NCBI RefSeq assembly: GCF_000224145.3
Contig: NW_004190374.1
Span: 40,960-104,959 of the forward strand
Reading direction: 5' to 3'
From: Ciona intestinalis
Lineage: Eukaryota; Chordata; Ascidiacea; Phlebobranchia; Cionidae
DNA length: 64,000 nucleotides
The notes below the pieces were generated by a model. That model ran no database searches and had not been told where the DNA came from. It was given only the letters and a program-made list of their open reading frames with translations. The translations under genes were made by a program, and so were the position numbers. Below are positions 22,301-32,613 of this stretch, one piece after another; position 1 is the stretch's first letter; the number at the start of each line of letters is the position of its first letter.

Positions 22301-22901
22301 TATATAACCGACCTAATGTGGGAAATATGTTCTTACTAGTGTTTTATGTATTTGGAAAGGTATTTTTATTATTTAATTAATTTGTTTTACACTTATTAAC
22401 ACTTTATAGTGCTGTTAGTTAGTATTCCGTATNNNNNNNNNNNNNNNNNNNNNNNNNNNNNNNNNNNNNNNNNNNNNNNNNNTAACGTAGGAATCAAACG
22501 TAACAATACGCATTCTATGACGTAATAATCCAACCTTGGTTTAATTCATAACGGCTGATGTGGAAAATACGGTGACGCAGCACGATTTCGCGCACTTTCA
22601 AAGTTAATTTTCGACACGAACGCCCGAGTTTTTTCAAAAAAAAATTATACAATGAGTATCAGTGAGACCTAAGGAACATTTTGAAACCAAAATTTTAGGT
22701 GGCCACCAGCTAAAGGATTACCACTATTGCACATTAAAAAACTCATTTTAACTTACTGACTTTTACGTTAATCCCATTATTAATAAACAAACAATTTCAT
22801 GAATTGAACATACCTTGTACCCCAGCATTGTAAAGATCTTTATTATTTTGTTCAATCGTTTCTTTTAAACTTTCGATTTCATTCTGGAACGAATTTGCCA
22901 T
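16334..22901 (-). CDS. SPDL1: Spindly (SPDL1), kinetochore dynein adaptor
   Basis: Coiled-coil adaptor that recruits dynein-dynactin to kinetochores. 12 exons, 5' to 3': 22901-22814, 21762-21641, 21384-21250, 20837-20716, 20320-20200, 19831-19742, 19514-19375, 18841-18772, 18493-18356, 18037-17940, 16979-16792, 16446-16334. They sum to 1425 nt, 474 aa, with all phases consistent. The family signature is ASDPNSRGNSLFGEVEDKR at about residues 246-264, matching the human Spindly motif region, followed by KLKCLKKRF and a glutamine/leucine-rich coiled coil. Near the N-terminus AGVQGKALLERNEQLENE fits the CC1 box that binds dynein light intermediate chain. Human Spindly is 605 aa and ends in a farnesylated CPQQ; this model ends NNLIS and has no CAAX box. 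The intron between exons 1 and 2 holds the assembly gap. Confidence 0.93.
17215..17900 (+). repeat. 98-bp array of SINE tail modules, about seven copies
   Basis: Head-to-tail copies of GTAACTTGTAAGCGGGCACG... GAGGATAAATAAGTTACATA at 98-bp spacing (17229, 17327 and so on), with few differences between copies, so expansion is recent. It lies in SPDL1 intron 10. No tRNA-like head adjoins it. Confidence 0.9.
19940..20130 (-). mobile_element. two SINE tail modules, minus orientation
   Basis: Two units with TTTCATACACCTCGTGCC and TTATCCTCGCATGGCGGGGC on the plus strand. It stops just short of SPDL1 exon 5. Confidence 0.65.
20400..20690 (+). mobile_element. tRNA-derived SINE, full copy
   Basis: Head with AGAGGTTCAAGGCTCGACGC, middle with TGTGTCCTTGGGAAAGACACT and ACCCAGTGGTCACTAATGGG, then one tail module ending CATGCAAGGATAAATAACA. 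Lies in SPDL1 intron 4. Confidence 0.75.
20990..21249. repeat. 91-bp tandem repeat at SPDL1 exon 3 donor
   Basis: Three copies of a unit containing GGTCCATCATTAGTGTAAAA, at 21006, 21097 and 21188, exactly 91 bp apart. The array runs to within about 15 bp of the exon 3 splice donor at 21249, and a donor-like GTAGGTTACT also occurs, reverse-complemented, at the far end near 20985. Confidence 0.85.
22085..22300 (-). mobile_element. second tRNA-derived element (SINE-like)
   Basis: The reverse complement has a box A-like TGGTGTAGCGGTTTGCGTGC and a box B-like CGGGTTCGAGTCCCGC about 45 nt apart, followed by T- and A-rich sequence. Pairing of the would-be acceptor and anticodon stems is poor, so a working tRNA is unlikely and a tRNA-derived SINE head or pseudogene is preferred. 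It is unrelated to the abundant SINE of the window. Confidence 0.5.
22433..22482. other. assembly gap (run of N)
   Basis: Fifty unknown bases in SPDL1 intron 1. Their true length is not known from the sequence. Confidence 1.
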
Positions 22902-25900
22902 CTTTATTTTTAACAACAAATATTATTTTAGATTTCCCGCGAACTACAAACTATGTTCTGTGTATAGTAGGGCGACCAATATATGGTCCCAAATGCACCG
23001 AGAGCGGTAAATATAAAGTTTTCCAACTACTTTGTGTGGGGGAGGTCTCGTTTTTTTGGTTTTCACTTTTGTTCTCAAATTTTAAAAACTGGCAACTTTA
23101 CCAGTAGTATGCGTTTTATTATACATTGTTGAAATTATGCGTAAGAAATTGGGATTTGAAGTATATCATGGGGTAAATAAACATATTTTTTAACTCTTTA
23201 AATACGATAGCAAGACCAAATTAGTTAAAACAACGACGAGAAGGGAATTAAAAGAAAAACTACAGTCGTTAAAATACGCTGAGGGTAGAATTAAAACTAA
23301 CATTTAAACCGTGACTGCTAAACCCACGATACAGTATAAATAAATCAGTGTGACAACTGACGTGACACTTTATTAACGACATCATCATAAATACGATTGT
23401 TTGTTATTTATTGTTGCGAATATTAAAACAAAACAATTGCAATTAAAATCGTTCATCGTCGACATTTGATTGAGGACTTCTTATACAACGTCAGCAATCG
23501 GTTGAGGGCCGGCGGAAATCAAGCATGAAGTGACGTGACGTAAATGACGTATTGCCGACCTTTGCCCTACAGCACATATACACCAGCAGGCACCATGGCT
23601 GCATATGTATTGGCATGTCCAGCTGTGGGGCCTCATCTAAATAGGATACAATGATAGAAGAATGGGCCAACTCCGGCCTAAATCCTATTGGCGAGGCTCG
23701 CTGTCAAAGCTCGGTAATCTAAAATAGAATAAAGTTAAGATGTGACGTTACAGTTTGTATGTGACGTCATCAACGTGTTGAATCTTTCGTGGACAATGGT
23801 TCCAACTGTAAATATTAGTTCGTCATAACCTGTTTAAAACCACGTCAACTAAGTAACTGCTGCAAACAACTCACAATAACGAAGATTAAAATAGCAGGGT
23901 GTGGTAAGATGGCACAGTAGTCAATGTATTTTCTGTCTTATTTTGTACAAAACTAAGGGAAATTAAAGAAATATATAACCGTATCCTCACGACTGTAAAG
24001 AGCGGTGTTATTTGTTAAAAACACGACCAGGAAGTCTGGGATTTAGGTGATAACGTTGTCGCCTGTATATAAAGTTTAAATGTGAATTACAGAGACATCT
24101 GTAAGTAGAATCTCATTTATTATGTTGTGATAAACCAGAACATGCCCATGTGTCCCCCAAGCAGGAAAGCAGCCAAATTTTCTTGGTTTTGGAAGACGAT
24201 AGCGAAGATGAAGTTAATTAAAACAACTTAATGCAGATGGGAATTGACAGGAAAGGGATCGTTTGGAACAAAGTCCAGGGAAAAAAATTCCAAAAAAAAA
24301 CTTATCTGCGAAACAAATATTTTAATAATCGTATTTTAATCTTCTCGCAGTAATTGACTCGTCGTATAATAGTGACGTCATGTATATGTTTGTGATGTCA
24401 TAGTTGCAACAAGTGTGTGTGTTTCTCTTTGAAATCAATATGACGTCATAATAGATGAAACTAAGACGTTTAATAGATCTTTATTGTACCGATTGTCGTG
24501 TCTTTGTTACGTCACAGAACACGTGATTTTTCTTTGTTTATAAGATTTCTATGAATACAACAATCTAAGCTTTTAAGTTTCTTACCAACAAAGGATTATG
24601 ACGTCACAGCAAACATTGTATGATTACGTCACAGATGATAGTAATGGTCGCGCATCCCAGAGCGACGGTACATGTTCGGTTATTTAAGAATATGCGCCGA
24701 CACTTTGGGACATTAGACCATTATGACGTCACTATCCACGCTTTGTCTGCTTATAATGAAGGGAAGTTGACCCGAGTTCGTTCACTGGATCTACATACGT
24801 CACTTCCCTTCTATCTAGAAACGCCGAGATATTGACGTCACAATCCATATTATGATGTAAAAATAAACTTGAATTCTAGATTTCTTCAGCAAACAAACTA
24901 ATTTACATCACAATGCACTCTATGACGTAACAAACCTCCCACACCTCGTTGTTCCTGAATGAAATGAAACATCGACCGCTTCTCGTTCGACGCGTGTCAC
25001 GCTTCGCTGCATTTCGGTGTTACGTAACTGAAAAAATTAAAGGGGACGCGATGTCGTAACGATATATCGATTCATACGTCATAAAACTAGTTCATATGAT
25101 AATCAAAAAAAAATTCTGAAATTAAATTTGTTTTTACAGTTACGAAAACAAAACAAAAAGCATAAAAATGCAAGAAAACAAATGTTTATTGTTGCGTCAC
25201 TTTAACTAGTTGTTACATAAGCGGTGAAGCCGAAGAAGTCGCCATTTTGGTAAAAGTTCTAAGAAAATTTGTTGTTATGCAACCATTAAATTTAAACAAA
25301 TCAAAATCCCAACTTAAATATTATAAAAAATGTGTTAAACGTCTTGTTGTATTGCATGGTTAACACTGGGTACTGTGACGTCATATTAACTTATTGTTAA
25401 CATGTGGCCTTGAATGACGTCATGGGAATTCTGGAATTTTTTGACAAAACTCGAAACGTGACATCACGATTTTAAATTTTGTAAAAAAAAATGCTGAGAA
25501 AGTAGTCTATTGCTGGTGTGTTGTTGAAAACACTTTGTTTTGTGATGTCATAGACTAATCAATGACATTGGTTGGCCTAACGATTGTTTCATATGACGTC
25601 ATTACAATAAACGTCATCAATGTTGCTGTCTAACTATGACGTCACAACATATATTAACAATAAGTGGGTGTGACGTCATAAAGTGTTTCACAGAATGCAA
25701 ATACAAAAGTCACGTGGTCTACATACATTATTGATGACGAAACAGACGACGTCATTAAATATTCATTGTTTCAAAACAAATTTTCGCTTTGTTACGTCAT
25801 ACCTGCCCTCAAAATTCAAAACTTTATTTTTTTATTCAAGTAAAGGGGCCAAGTTGTTACGATTTAATATCAAGTTAATACCTAGTTTAGTTTTTACCTG

Positions 25901-26599
25901 CAAGTATTTTTATCAGTACCGTGTTTTAAAGATTACGTTTTGATGGTATTTCCTTCTCTTTGTTTTTTAATTAGTTGGGTCTTCGCTAGTGTTTTCGCGA
26001 AAACAAGAAATTTGATATTGATTTAAAATAACTCAATACACTTTCTTAAACTTTAGTTTGTGGGGAATATTGACCTGCAGAAATCTTTACATGTAAAATA
26101 TTAAGGTTAGAAAACGTTTTTATGATGAATAATATAAATGTTGTGATTCTTTGTTACTACGGTTACACATCGTTAAGGTAAATCCGAAGTATCTTGAGTT
26201 TTGACATTGCCAAAATGTGTCTTTTTTCCAACAGCATGCAAAGTTGTAAAAAAGACACAAAAGTTATATAAGCTAATTTGGTTTTACCTTGACGATATAG
26301 CTTGAGGAGAAATGAAATTCGGCGACTTGATAGGATATTGCGAGAAAACGACAGTCGGTTAAAACTCGCTTATTGTTCAAACATACTTACACGAAATTTA
26401 ACAACTAGCATCGGTAGAATTTTAACGCAAATAAGCAACGATACTCCCAATGTTATAAACAGATTTATACTTTTAATTAAAACATCCACAAACTGCCTTT
26501 TTCTCTTCGGGGCATTTGCATCACCCAGCGGAAACTATATTAACAAGTTAAAGTATATCGCCTCCGCTAGAGGGCGCAACGGAGTTGATTAAATTTCAG
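22902..26599. other. gene-poor stretch between SPDL1 and carboxypeptidase gene
   Basis: AT-rich, with the SPDL1 promoter at its left end. A degenerate MITE copy (about 23893-24075) and a family C fragment (about 23580-23720) are present, along with many TGACGTCA words between 24380 and 25700. A possible tiny minus-strand gene at 24751-25245 is discussed under findings. Other open frames lack an ATG or any splice context. Confidence 0.5.
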
Positions 26600-29370
26600 T
26601 TATTGTGACGTCATACACTCCGTGCTTCGAGTAGTTTCGTTCCTCGCAATGTGTCTTGCGACAACTTTAACTGCTTCAAAGTATTCCTCCGCTGTAGGAA
26701 CTATATACCGTCGCGGAAGAATAAATCCATGTTTTCCTCGATCTCGAAGCTCGACCCCGTATGAATATTTAACACACAGCGATTGGTGCGCCCAGTCAAC
26801 ACTTCCACCAGCAACCTCATCTGTAAGGAATGAATACGCGTGAGTTATTTTTCCTCGCATGGTGGGGCAACAACAGTCAACACGGGTGTTATGTTTCATA
26901 CACCTCGTGTCCGTTAACCAGTTACTACGTGTGTAACTGTGGGTAATAAGCAATAGGATTTTTGTATCTTGTCCAAGAATACATACAATCGCAATAGTGG
27001 CAACATCGAGCCTCGAACCCCAAACCCTCTAGTTACGAAACCCCCGCTATAACCACTGCACCATAACAACATAGAAACCTTATATACTTAAACGCATAGA
27101 AACCTTATATGCTCACTCGCATAGAAACCATATAAACTTACACGCATATAAAACATATATACTCACAAGCAAGGTCAATGACACGGCCCTGTTTATATTC
27201 CTTTCCATGAGTTCGTTTAATCGCCGCCACTGCTTCTAATGCAACTCGTTTCTGTAAACGAACAAGAATATACTATACTGTGGGGTAAGATGGATTCCGT
27301 TAGCACATAATATCCCATACAGAACTGTGGGGTAAGATGGATACCGTTAGCACATAATATCCCATACAGAACTGTGGGGTAAGATCGTTTCTGTAAACGA
27401 ACAAGAATATACTATACTGTGGGGTAAGATGGATTCCGTTAGCACATAATATCCCATACAGAACTGTGGGGTAAGATGGATACCGTTAGCACATAATATC
27501 CCATACAGAACTGTGGGGTAAGATGGGATTACGTTAGCACATAATATCCCATACAGAACTGTGGGGTAAGATGGATTCCGTTAGCACATAATATCCCATA
27601 TTTGTTTTAAACATTTAACAACGCTATTTTAGAGTGGTGAGAATACGATTGTATAATTCTGAACAAACTCTTTGTTTACCAAATGGGACGATAAAAGAGA
27701 ATGAAAACCTGAACCATATTACCCCACTCTACTATATATTCAAACCATTGATCCCATATGGCATACATACACAACTAAATATCTCATACATATCATACAA
27801 TATATAGATAATATATATTCACCAAGTCCTCGTTATCCTCACTTGATGTCGACTTGTATCCATAAGGATACAGCCAGTACTGCGCGTATGAATGAATTGA
27901 AATAAAAGCTGCCAAGTTCAAGGTAGATAAATATCTGGAAACACTGCTGGATTCGGGTTCCGAGAACGGGGAATTCCCTTGGTAAACCCCCGAACACGTG
28001 TAATCGCTCGAGATCCCAGCTATGAGCAAACAATGGTTATTGTTTAATATAGCATTATGACGTCACATACCCCCTCTATTAGGTGTGTAGAAGTTCCGAT
28101 TGAGATCGACGCCTTTGCAACCGAAAGGTCCGACGTTCGTTCGAGATTTTCTCCACAATCTATCCTGTTATGACGTCATCATTCACACATATATATGACG
28201 TCGTAAATCACGAATATATATGACGTCATCAATCACGTATATACAACAGCCATTATACCTTGGTCCATGAATATATATACCCATCCACGTTCCACACCGG
28301 AAGTACGATCCAGTCGAACCTACGTAATAATGACGTCACATCCGCTTCATGTTGACGGTAGTTTCTAACCAGCTTGTGTGACAACCATAGTAGGGTGGCA
28401 CCAGATATCCACTCTCTTGCGTGAATCAAACTATCCTGCCAAATCACTTGTTTGTTTCCACCAGGTACTCCTATCTGTATACAAGGTGTGTTACGTCATC
28501 ACACACGTCACCATGACGTCACCGACCTTCATCGCCATGATTCTCCTTCCTTCGTAAGTTGACCCGACTTGGAACAAGGAAACGAGATCAGAGTTCACGC
28601 GAGCGAACTTCTCCATCCAACCGAGTATCTACGTAATAAATGATGACGTCATATAACAACACGATGACGTCATAGTTACCTCATCGTATTTGTGATATTC
28701 GTTGAATCGAAACACTCGCGGGTTGCGACGATGGCGTAGTCGCCCTTTCATTGTGTCGTCACTGATCAGTCGCTGTACGTCATCAATCCATACGTCATAG
28801 GTGACGTTCATATGACGTAACAGTTGTGTGACGTGTTCTATCAACCGACCAGGTATCATAACATGATACACAGGGGAAGTGGGAAGGGGGCGACGCCATA
28901 CATCGACCTGGGATAGGTTGTGTATTATGTTGCACAAGATGCAATGGTAATCTATTATATAAGGGTAAGGTTCTACCACGAAGCACGCCATTGGACCTGG
29001 AGTTTAAGCTACAGTTGGGCCATTACAAATTTAATCCAATCTAGACTAATTAAAAAAATCACCCGCAAAGTTACATACGTGTTAATACGTAAGCAGGCAC
29101 GAGGTGTATGAAACAGAACACCCGTGTTATAACGACTGTCGTTGTCCTGCTGTGTATAATCCCTCCCCCCCTTTATACAAACCTGTAAACTTTCGAATAC
29201 GTCATCAAGCCTGACGTCATCCTGAGCTTTGACGTGCCAAACTTGATACCTGCAATAATGACGTCATAGTTAATTCTCCTACGTCACAATACAACTTACC
29301 CCGAATAATTGACTCTTTCCGCATGACTAAACACACACAGCAACAACAACAATACGCCCAACCTCACCAT
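26600..29370 (-). CDS. secreted M14 carboxypeptidase, A-type
   Basis: Zinc metallocarboxypeptidase that trims C-terminal hydrophobic residues, probably a digestive or secreted proenzyme. Nine exons, 5' to 3': 29370-29300, 29249-29183, 28907-28680, 28628-28527, 28474-28259, 28164-28071, 28019-27823, 27251-27167, 26820-26600; 1281 nt, 426 aa, close to pancreatic enzymes at about 419. Signal peptide MVRLGVLLLLLCVFSHAERV, then the activation propeptide (YQVWHVKAQDD). Catalytic motifs in order: HAREW (zinc His and Glu), DRLWRKSR, VDLNRNF (Asn-Arg substrate site), SIHSYAQ (third zinc ligand), and VELRD with the catalytic Glu. The specificity-pocket position in GGSVDW is valine rather than the aspartate of B-type enzymes, so an A-type preference is inferred. 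Nearest relatives are CPA1/CPA2-like; orthology is not assigned. Confidence 0.93.
26840..27065 (-). mobile_element. tRNA-derived SINE, minus orientation
   Basis: Tail module (TTCCTCGCATGGTGGGGCAA), middle, and head ending GAGCCTCGAACCCCAAACCC and GCTATAACCACTGCACCATA. It lies in the last intron of the carboxypeptidase gene. Confidence 0.7.
27065..27166. repeat. short tandem repeat at the exon 8 donor of the carboxypeptidase
   Basis: Three to four units of about 25-28 bp built on CATAGAAACCTTATATACTC. They run into the exon 8 donor, which reads GTGAGTATATATG on the coding strand. Each unit repeats a donor-like GTAAGT or GTGAGC. Confidence 0.7.
27278..27738. mobile_element. MITE (family B) with tandemly expanded left end
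   Basis: The right half and right inverted end (ATATTACCCCACTCTACTATA) occur once. The left end, ACTGTGGGGTAAGATGGATTCCG... CACATAATATCCCATACAGA, of about 58 bp, is repeated six to seven times. One internal junction repeats the carboxypeptidase exon 8 acceptor sequence. Confidence 0.75.
28955..29150 (+). repeat. family C fragment followed by a SINE tail
   Basis: About 28960-29025 is one family C unit (AAGGTTCTACCACGAAGCAC... GGGCCATTAC). About 29045-29150 is a SINE tail module with GCAGGCACGAGGTGTATGAA. Both lie in intron 2 of the carboxypeptidase gene. Confidence 0.6.
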
Positions 29371-30729
29371 GGTCGATCAATACACTGGCCAGCATTGTAA
29401 TTATCACAAACCTTTGATTATCAAACCCCTCAATGCAATATATGACGTCACAGTGCCTTTCGCTGCACAACGATTGTTAACATCGCGGTTGAACAATCGA
29501 AATGTTTTCTACAATTCCAACATCCGGTAACCTCAAACCACCCGGTGTTCGTTCTATTTTAGTTCGTTGTGACGTAACACAGGAACCCCAGTATGGTTTA
29601 TGACGTCACACTAGTGTCTCAATACTCGCTATTTGTCTGCTAGGTGCTGCAACCACGCTTTTTCCACCAATTTAATGTCAATATTTTTGTAACAATAACT
29701 GTGTTTTAACAACTGACGTTTTGTTGCTACACATTGTCTTTTCGTTTTCAAACTGATTATTCTTTATGTTTTGCCACCGGCACGGTAATCGAAAGTATAA
29801 ATAACAGTTGGTATCAATATAAGCCCTACCACGGCATCATATATTTCGAATATAATATAGTGTGATGGGGGAAGATGGGACATCTTTGGCGCATAATATC
29901 CGAATATCCTGATCGTGTTTTAAACAGTTAACAACGGTCTATGGGAGTCTTGGGCATATAGTTTTATATTTCTTTGAAAGTTCATTGTTTACTACCACAT
30001 CGGACGATAAAATAAAGTTCAAATGTGTCCCAACTTCCCCCATCCTACTATATATTGTCTTCAAATACAGCAACGAAGACCGACGCCTGACCGACGCCTC
30101 GCACCAGCTGATTACGCCCGCCTTGATTGCTCCGCGCATAAAACGCCTCTTCTACAAAGTTACTACGTTTCAGTTTAGATGAAGTTGGTTCCACACCAGG
30201 TTACAATTTGGAAAGTTTCAACAAATTTATGGCAGGACTTGAGTTAAGTATTGTTTCATTGTAACTATGATGTTATATTATTATAATACAATATTACTGA
30301 ATAGATAGACTTATATATCTACAGTAAAATATATTATTATTCTAACCAAGTTTTATGCCCTACGTTTTTATTCGTTATCACATTCCGTATACGTCACTCG
30401 TCGCGACGTTACGTCACAATCGCTGCGTTTGTTACGTCACACTTTACATAATCGCTCGCGGTATTGTTACGTCATAGCTCATTCACACGCTACGTCACAA
30501 TGCGGTTTGTTCTAAGCTTGCGCTGCGCAACGTGTTTTTTTATTTCATGGGGCCCCAAGCGCGTTTTGCGTCGACGCAAGGCACATTACTTGTATATTCT
30601 AAATATATTTGCGCTATGAGCGCGAAGCAAGAAGATCAAATAATTGGTAAAGTATAAATCACAATTGGCATTATTACGTATATAAGCTCTTTTCTAGAAA
30701 CATCGACGGTGTGACGTCACGAAGTGGTG
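29371..30729. other. intergenic, divergent promoters
   Basis: Separates the minus-strand carboxypeptidase from the plus-strand small gene. It holds one MITE (29858-30052) and, at about 30380-30560, a CG-richer patch with several TTACGTCAC words that probably belongs to the promoter of the small gene. Confidence 0.5.
29858..30052. mobile_element. MITE, family B
   Basis: Terminal inverted repeats TAGTGTGATGGGGGAAGATG and CAACTTCCCCCATCCTACTA, flanked by TATA. Internal marker GCGCATAATATCCGAATATCC. About 195 bp, no coding capacity. Confidence 0.8.
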
Positions 30730-31143
30730 ATGACGCAACAGAAGAACCCACTTCGTAAGTTCATTGTTCCGTCACAAACGGATTTTGCTTTCAATGGGGT
30801 TTATAATGATAGAATTTGCGGAACCCGGTATGTGACGTCACAGAGGATCAAGCAGACGATAGAGCGAAAGAAGAAAGAAGGTACTTATGACGTAATAATA
30901 TACAAACCGACAAATAATATAATATACAAAAATTATATTGTTGCAGAAAAGTCAGCGAATAAAGCTGCCGAAGAAAAGGTATTGTATATTATCTTTATAT
31001 TATAATATTAAGTCTGGAATAGAGTAAAAAGGGGAATAAAATTTTGTGGACGGGGTATTGAAGTTGCTGACTGTGACGTAACCATCTTACATTTGCAGAC
31101 GAAGAACAAAGACGAAGACGCCGATAAAGGATACACGGTTTGA
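30730..31143 (+). CDS. 97-aa lysine-rich protein, function unknown
   Basis: Not recognised. Two exons: 30730-30978 (83 codons, donor AAAAG/GTATTG) and 31099-31143 (14 codons and stop, after TTTGCAG). The product, 97 aa, is basic in its middle (IKQTIERKKKEGTYDVIIYK), with a mixed-charge C-terminus (KNKDEDADKGYTV). No signal peptide or membrane span is seen. The chosen ATG is the first in the open frame. A strong acceptor-like TTTTCTAG lies about 33 bp upstream and could take a spliced leader. An in-frame upstream exon was looked for and not found. The start of a separate short open frame at 30617 leads quickly to a stop. Confidence 0.5.
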
Positions 31144-32613
31144 GGTTTGAGTATTATAAGTATGAGTTGTGTGTTGTATGTGTGTCTTGTCTGCGCTGCT
31201 GTATTCTTATTCAGCTGGACCTAATGTCGCCAGCTATTTTTAGTCAGTCACTACTATAGTGCATTTTGCATGTCTATGAAATATATACAATGAAACTATG
31301 GAGAACATCTTGCTGGATCAGATTTTGTTGTTGTACACTCTATTGGGTACTTCGTCTACAAAGTTCGAACCCTTCAGCGATTCTGTATTGTCCTGATCGT
31401 TTGGTGAGAACGCTGTGTTGGTACACAAATACTCGAGTAATATTAACACGCAGTATAATATGCGCATAAAATAATATAAACCATCTTAATAGTTTAATAT
31501 ATCGTAGTTTAAACTTCCCTACGTGTAACTTTAACTCTGTATTAGAACGTCATGTAGCGTGATTGGGACGATGGCCACGTCACAATTACGCTACGACGTC
31601 GATAGGGTGGGTCAGAGCATTGTCATGACCCTGCGTTCGGTGCGGTTACGTCAGTTTTGATTGAGTTACTTAACGGTTAGGTGGTTGCGTGGACGTCGCC
31701 GCCAGTGATGCTACGCTAGGTATTTAGGTCACTGTTTTTGCGGTTCGTAACAACCTGACGCAGTTTCGTAACGGTCGATGCGGTGCGTAACATCCGGACG
31801 TTATTATATTGTGTGAAGATACGACGAGAGTATACGCGGTACCAACATGGCGTCTTACTTTTTGTTTGGGACATGCGGAGCTGTTATTGGCTTCGACTCC
31901 TTGCGGTCGGACATTCAATATGGTGTACACTGCAGATGATTATCCTTCAGGATTTGACCCATATTTTATTTGTAGATGTTTCACTGATTATGTCCGCGTT
32001 TACTTTTTGACTGCGCCTCCTTTTTGTATGATTGAGCTGTTGTGTTTGTTGCATGTTTGGCACATGTATGTCGCTGCACTCGTTGTACTATTTTTGTCTT
32101 TTTGTTGGTGTGTTCCTTACTATTTTTGTTTAATGGTTTATTTAACCTTGCTTGGGTAAGGTCTATCCAGCAAAGGGGTAGAAACCCACTACCATTGGCT
32201 GGGGGCTTGTCGTGCCGTAGTGGCTTTCCACCAACGCCAGCCACATAAATTATGAAGGTATTTTATTCATGTTTCCATTTTTCAGAAGTTTCAACCTTCA
32301 ACAAAAGTCGTCAGTTTTTATTGTTTTGTGTAAATCGTATGGTTCAAAATAAAACATCAACCAAACGTTATTTCTGCTTTATGGTTCTGTAGTAAGATGT
32401 CAGATTTTGTTAAAAAATGTGTGATGACGTTATTACGCATTTAGCTTTGAAATTGGTAAATATGTATGGCGCCATCAAGCGTGTGCTGGCATAAAGAGAA
32501 AGTGGCCACTAAGAGGCTCTGTGGGTCAGCTGTCACGTGGTTTACAAGTTCATCATGCGTGACTGACTTTGGGATTTGGTTTCAAAACAAAAATATTAAA
32601 GTTTAGTTTTGAT
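31144..32613. other. intergenic, with a GC-richer unannotated segment
   Basis: From about 31540 to 32250 the sequence is richer in CG and unlike its surroundings. It ends with CTTGTCGTGCCGTAGTGGCT and a run to ACATAAATT, which resembles the 3' end of a non-LTR retroelement. Plus-strand open frames of 68-116 codons occur there but carry no motif I recognise. The ATG16L promoter should lie in the right-hand 300 bp. Confidence 0.35.

Noticed and set aside
26302-26592. 96-codon plus-strand open frame
   Set aside because: Begins with TTG, has no in-frame ATG, and no splice sites or motif.
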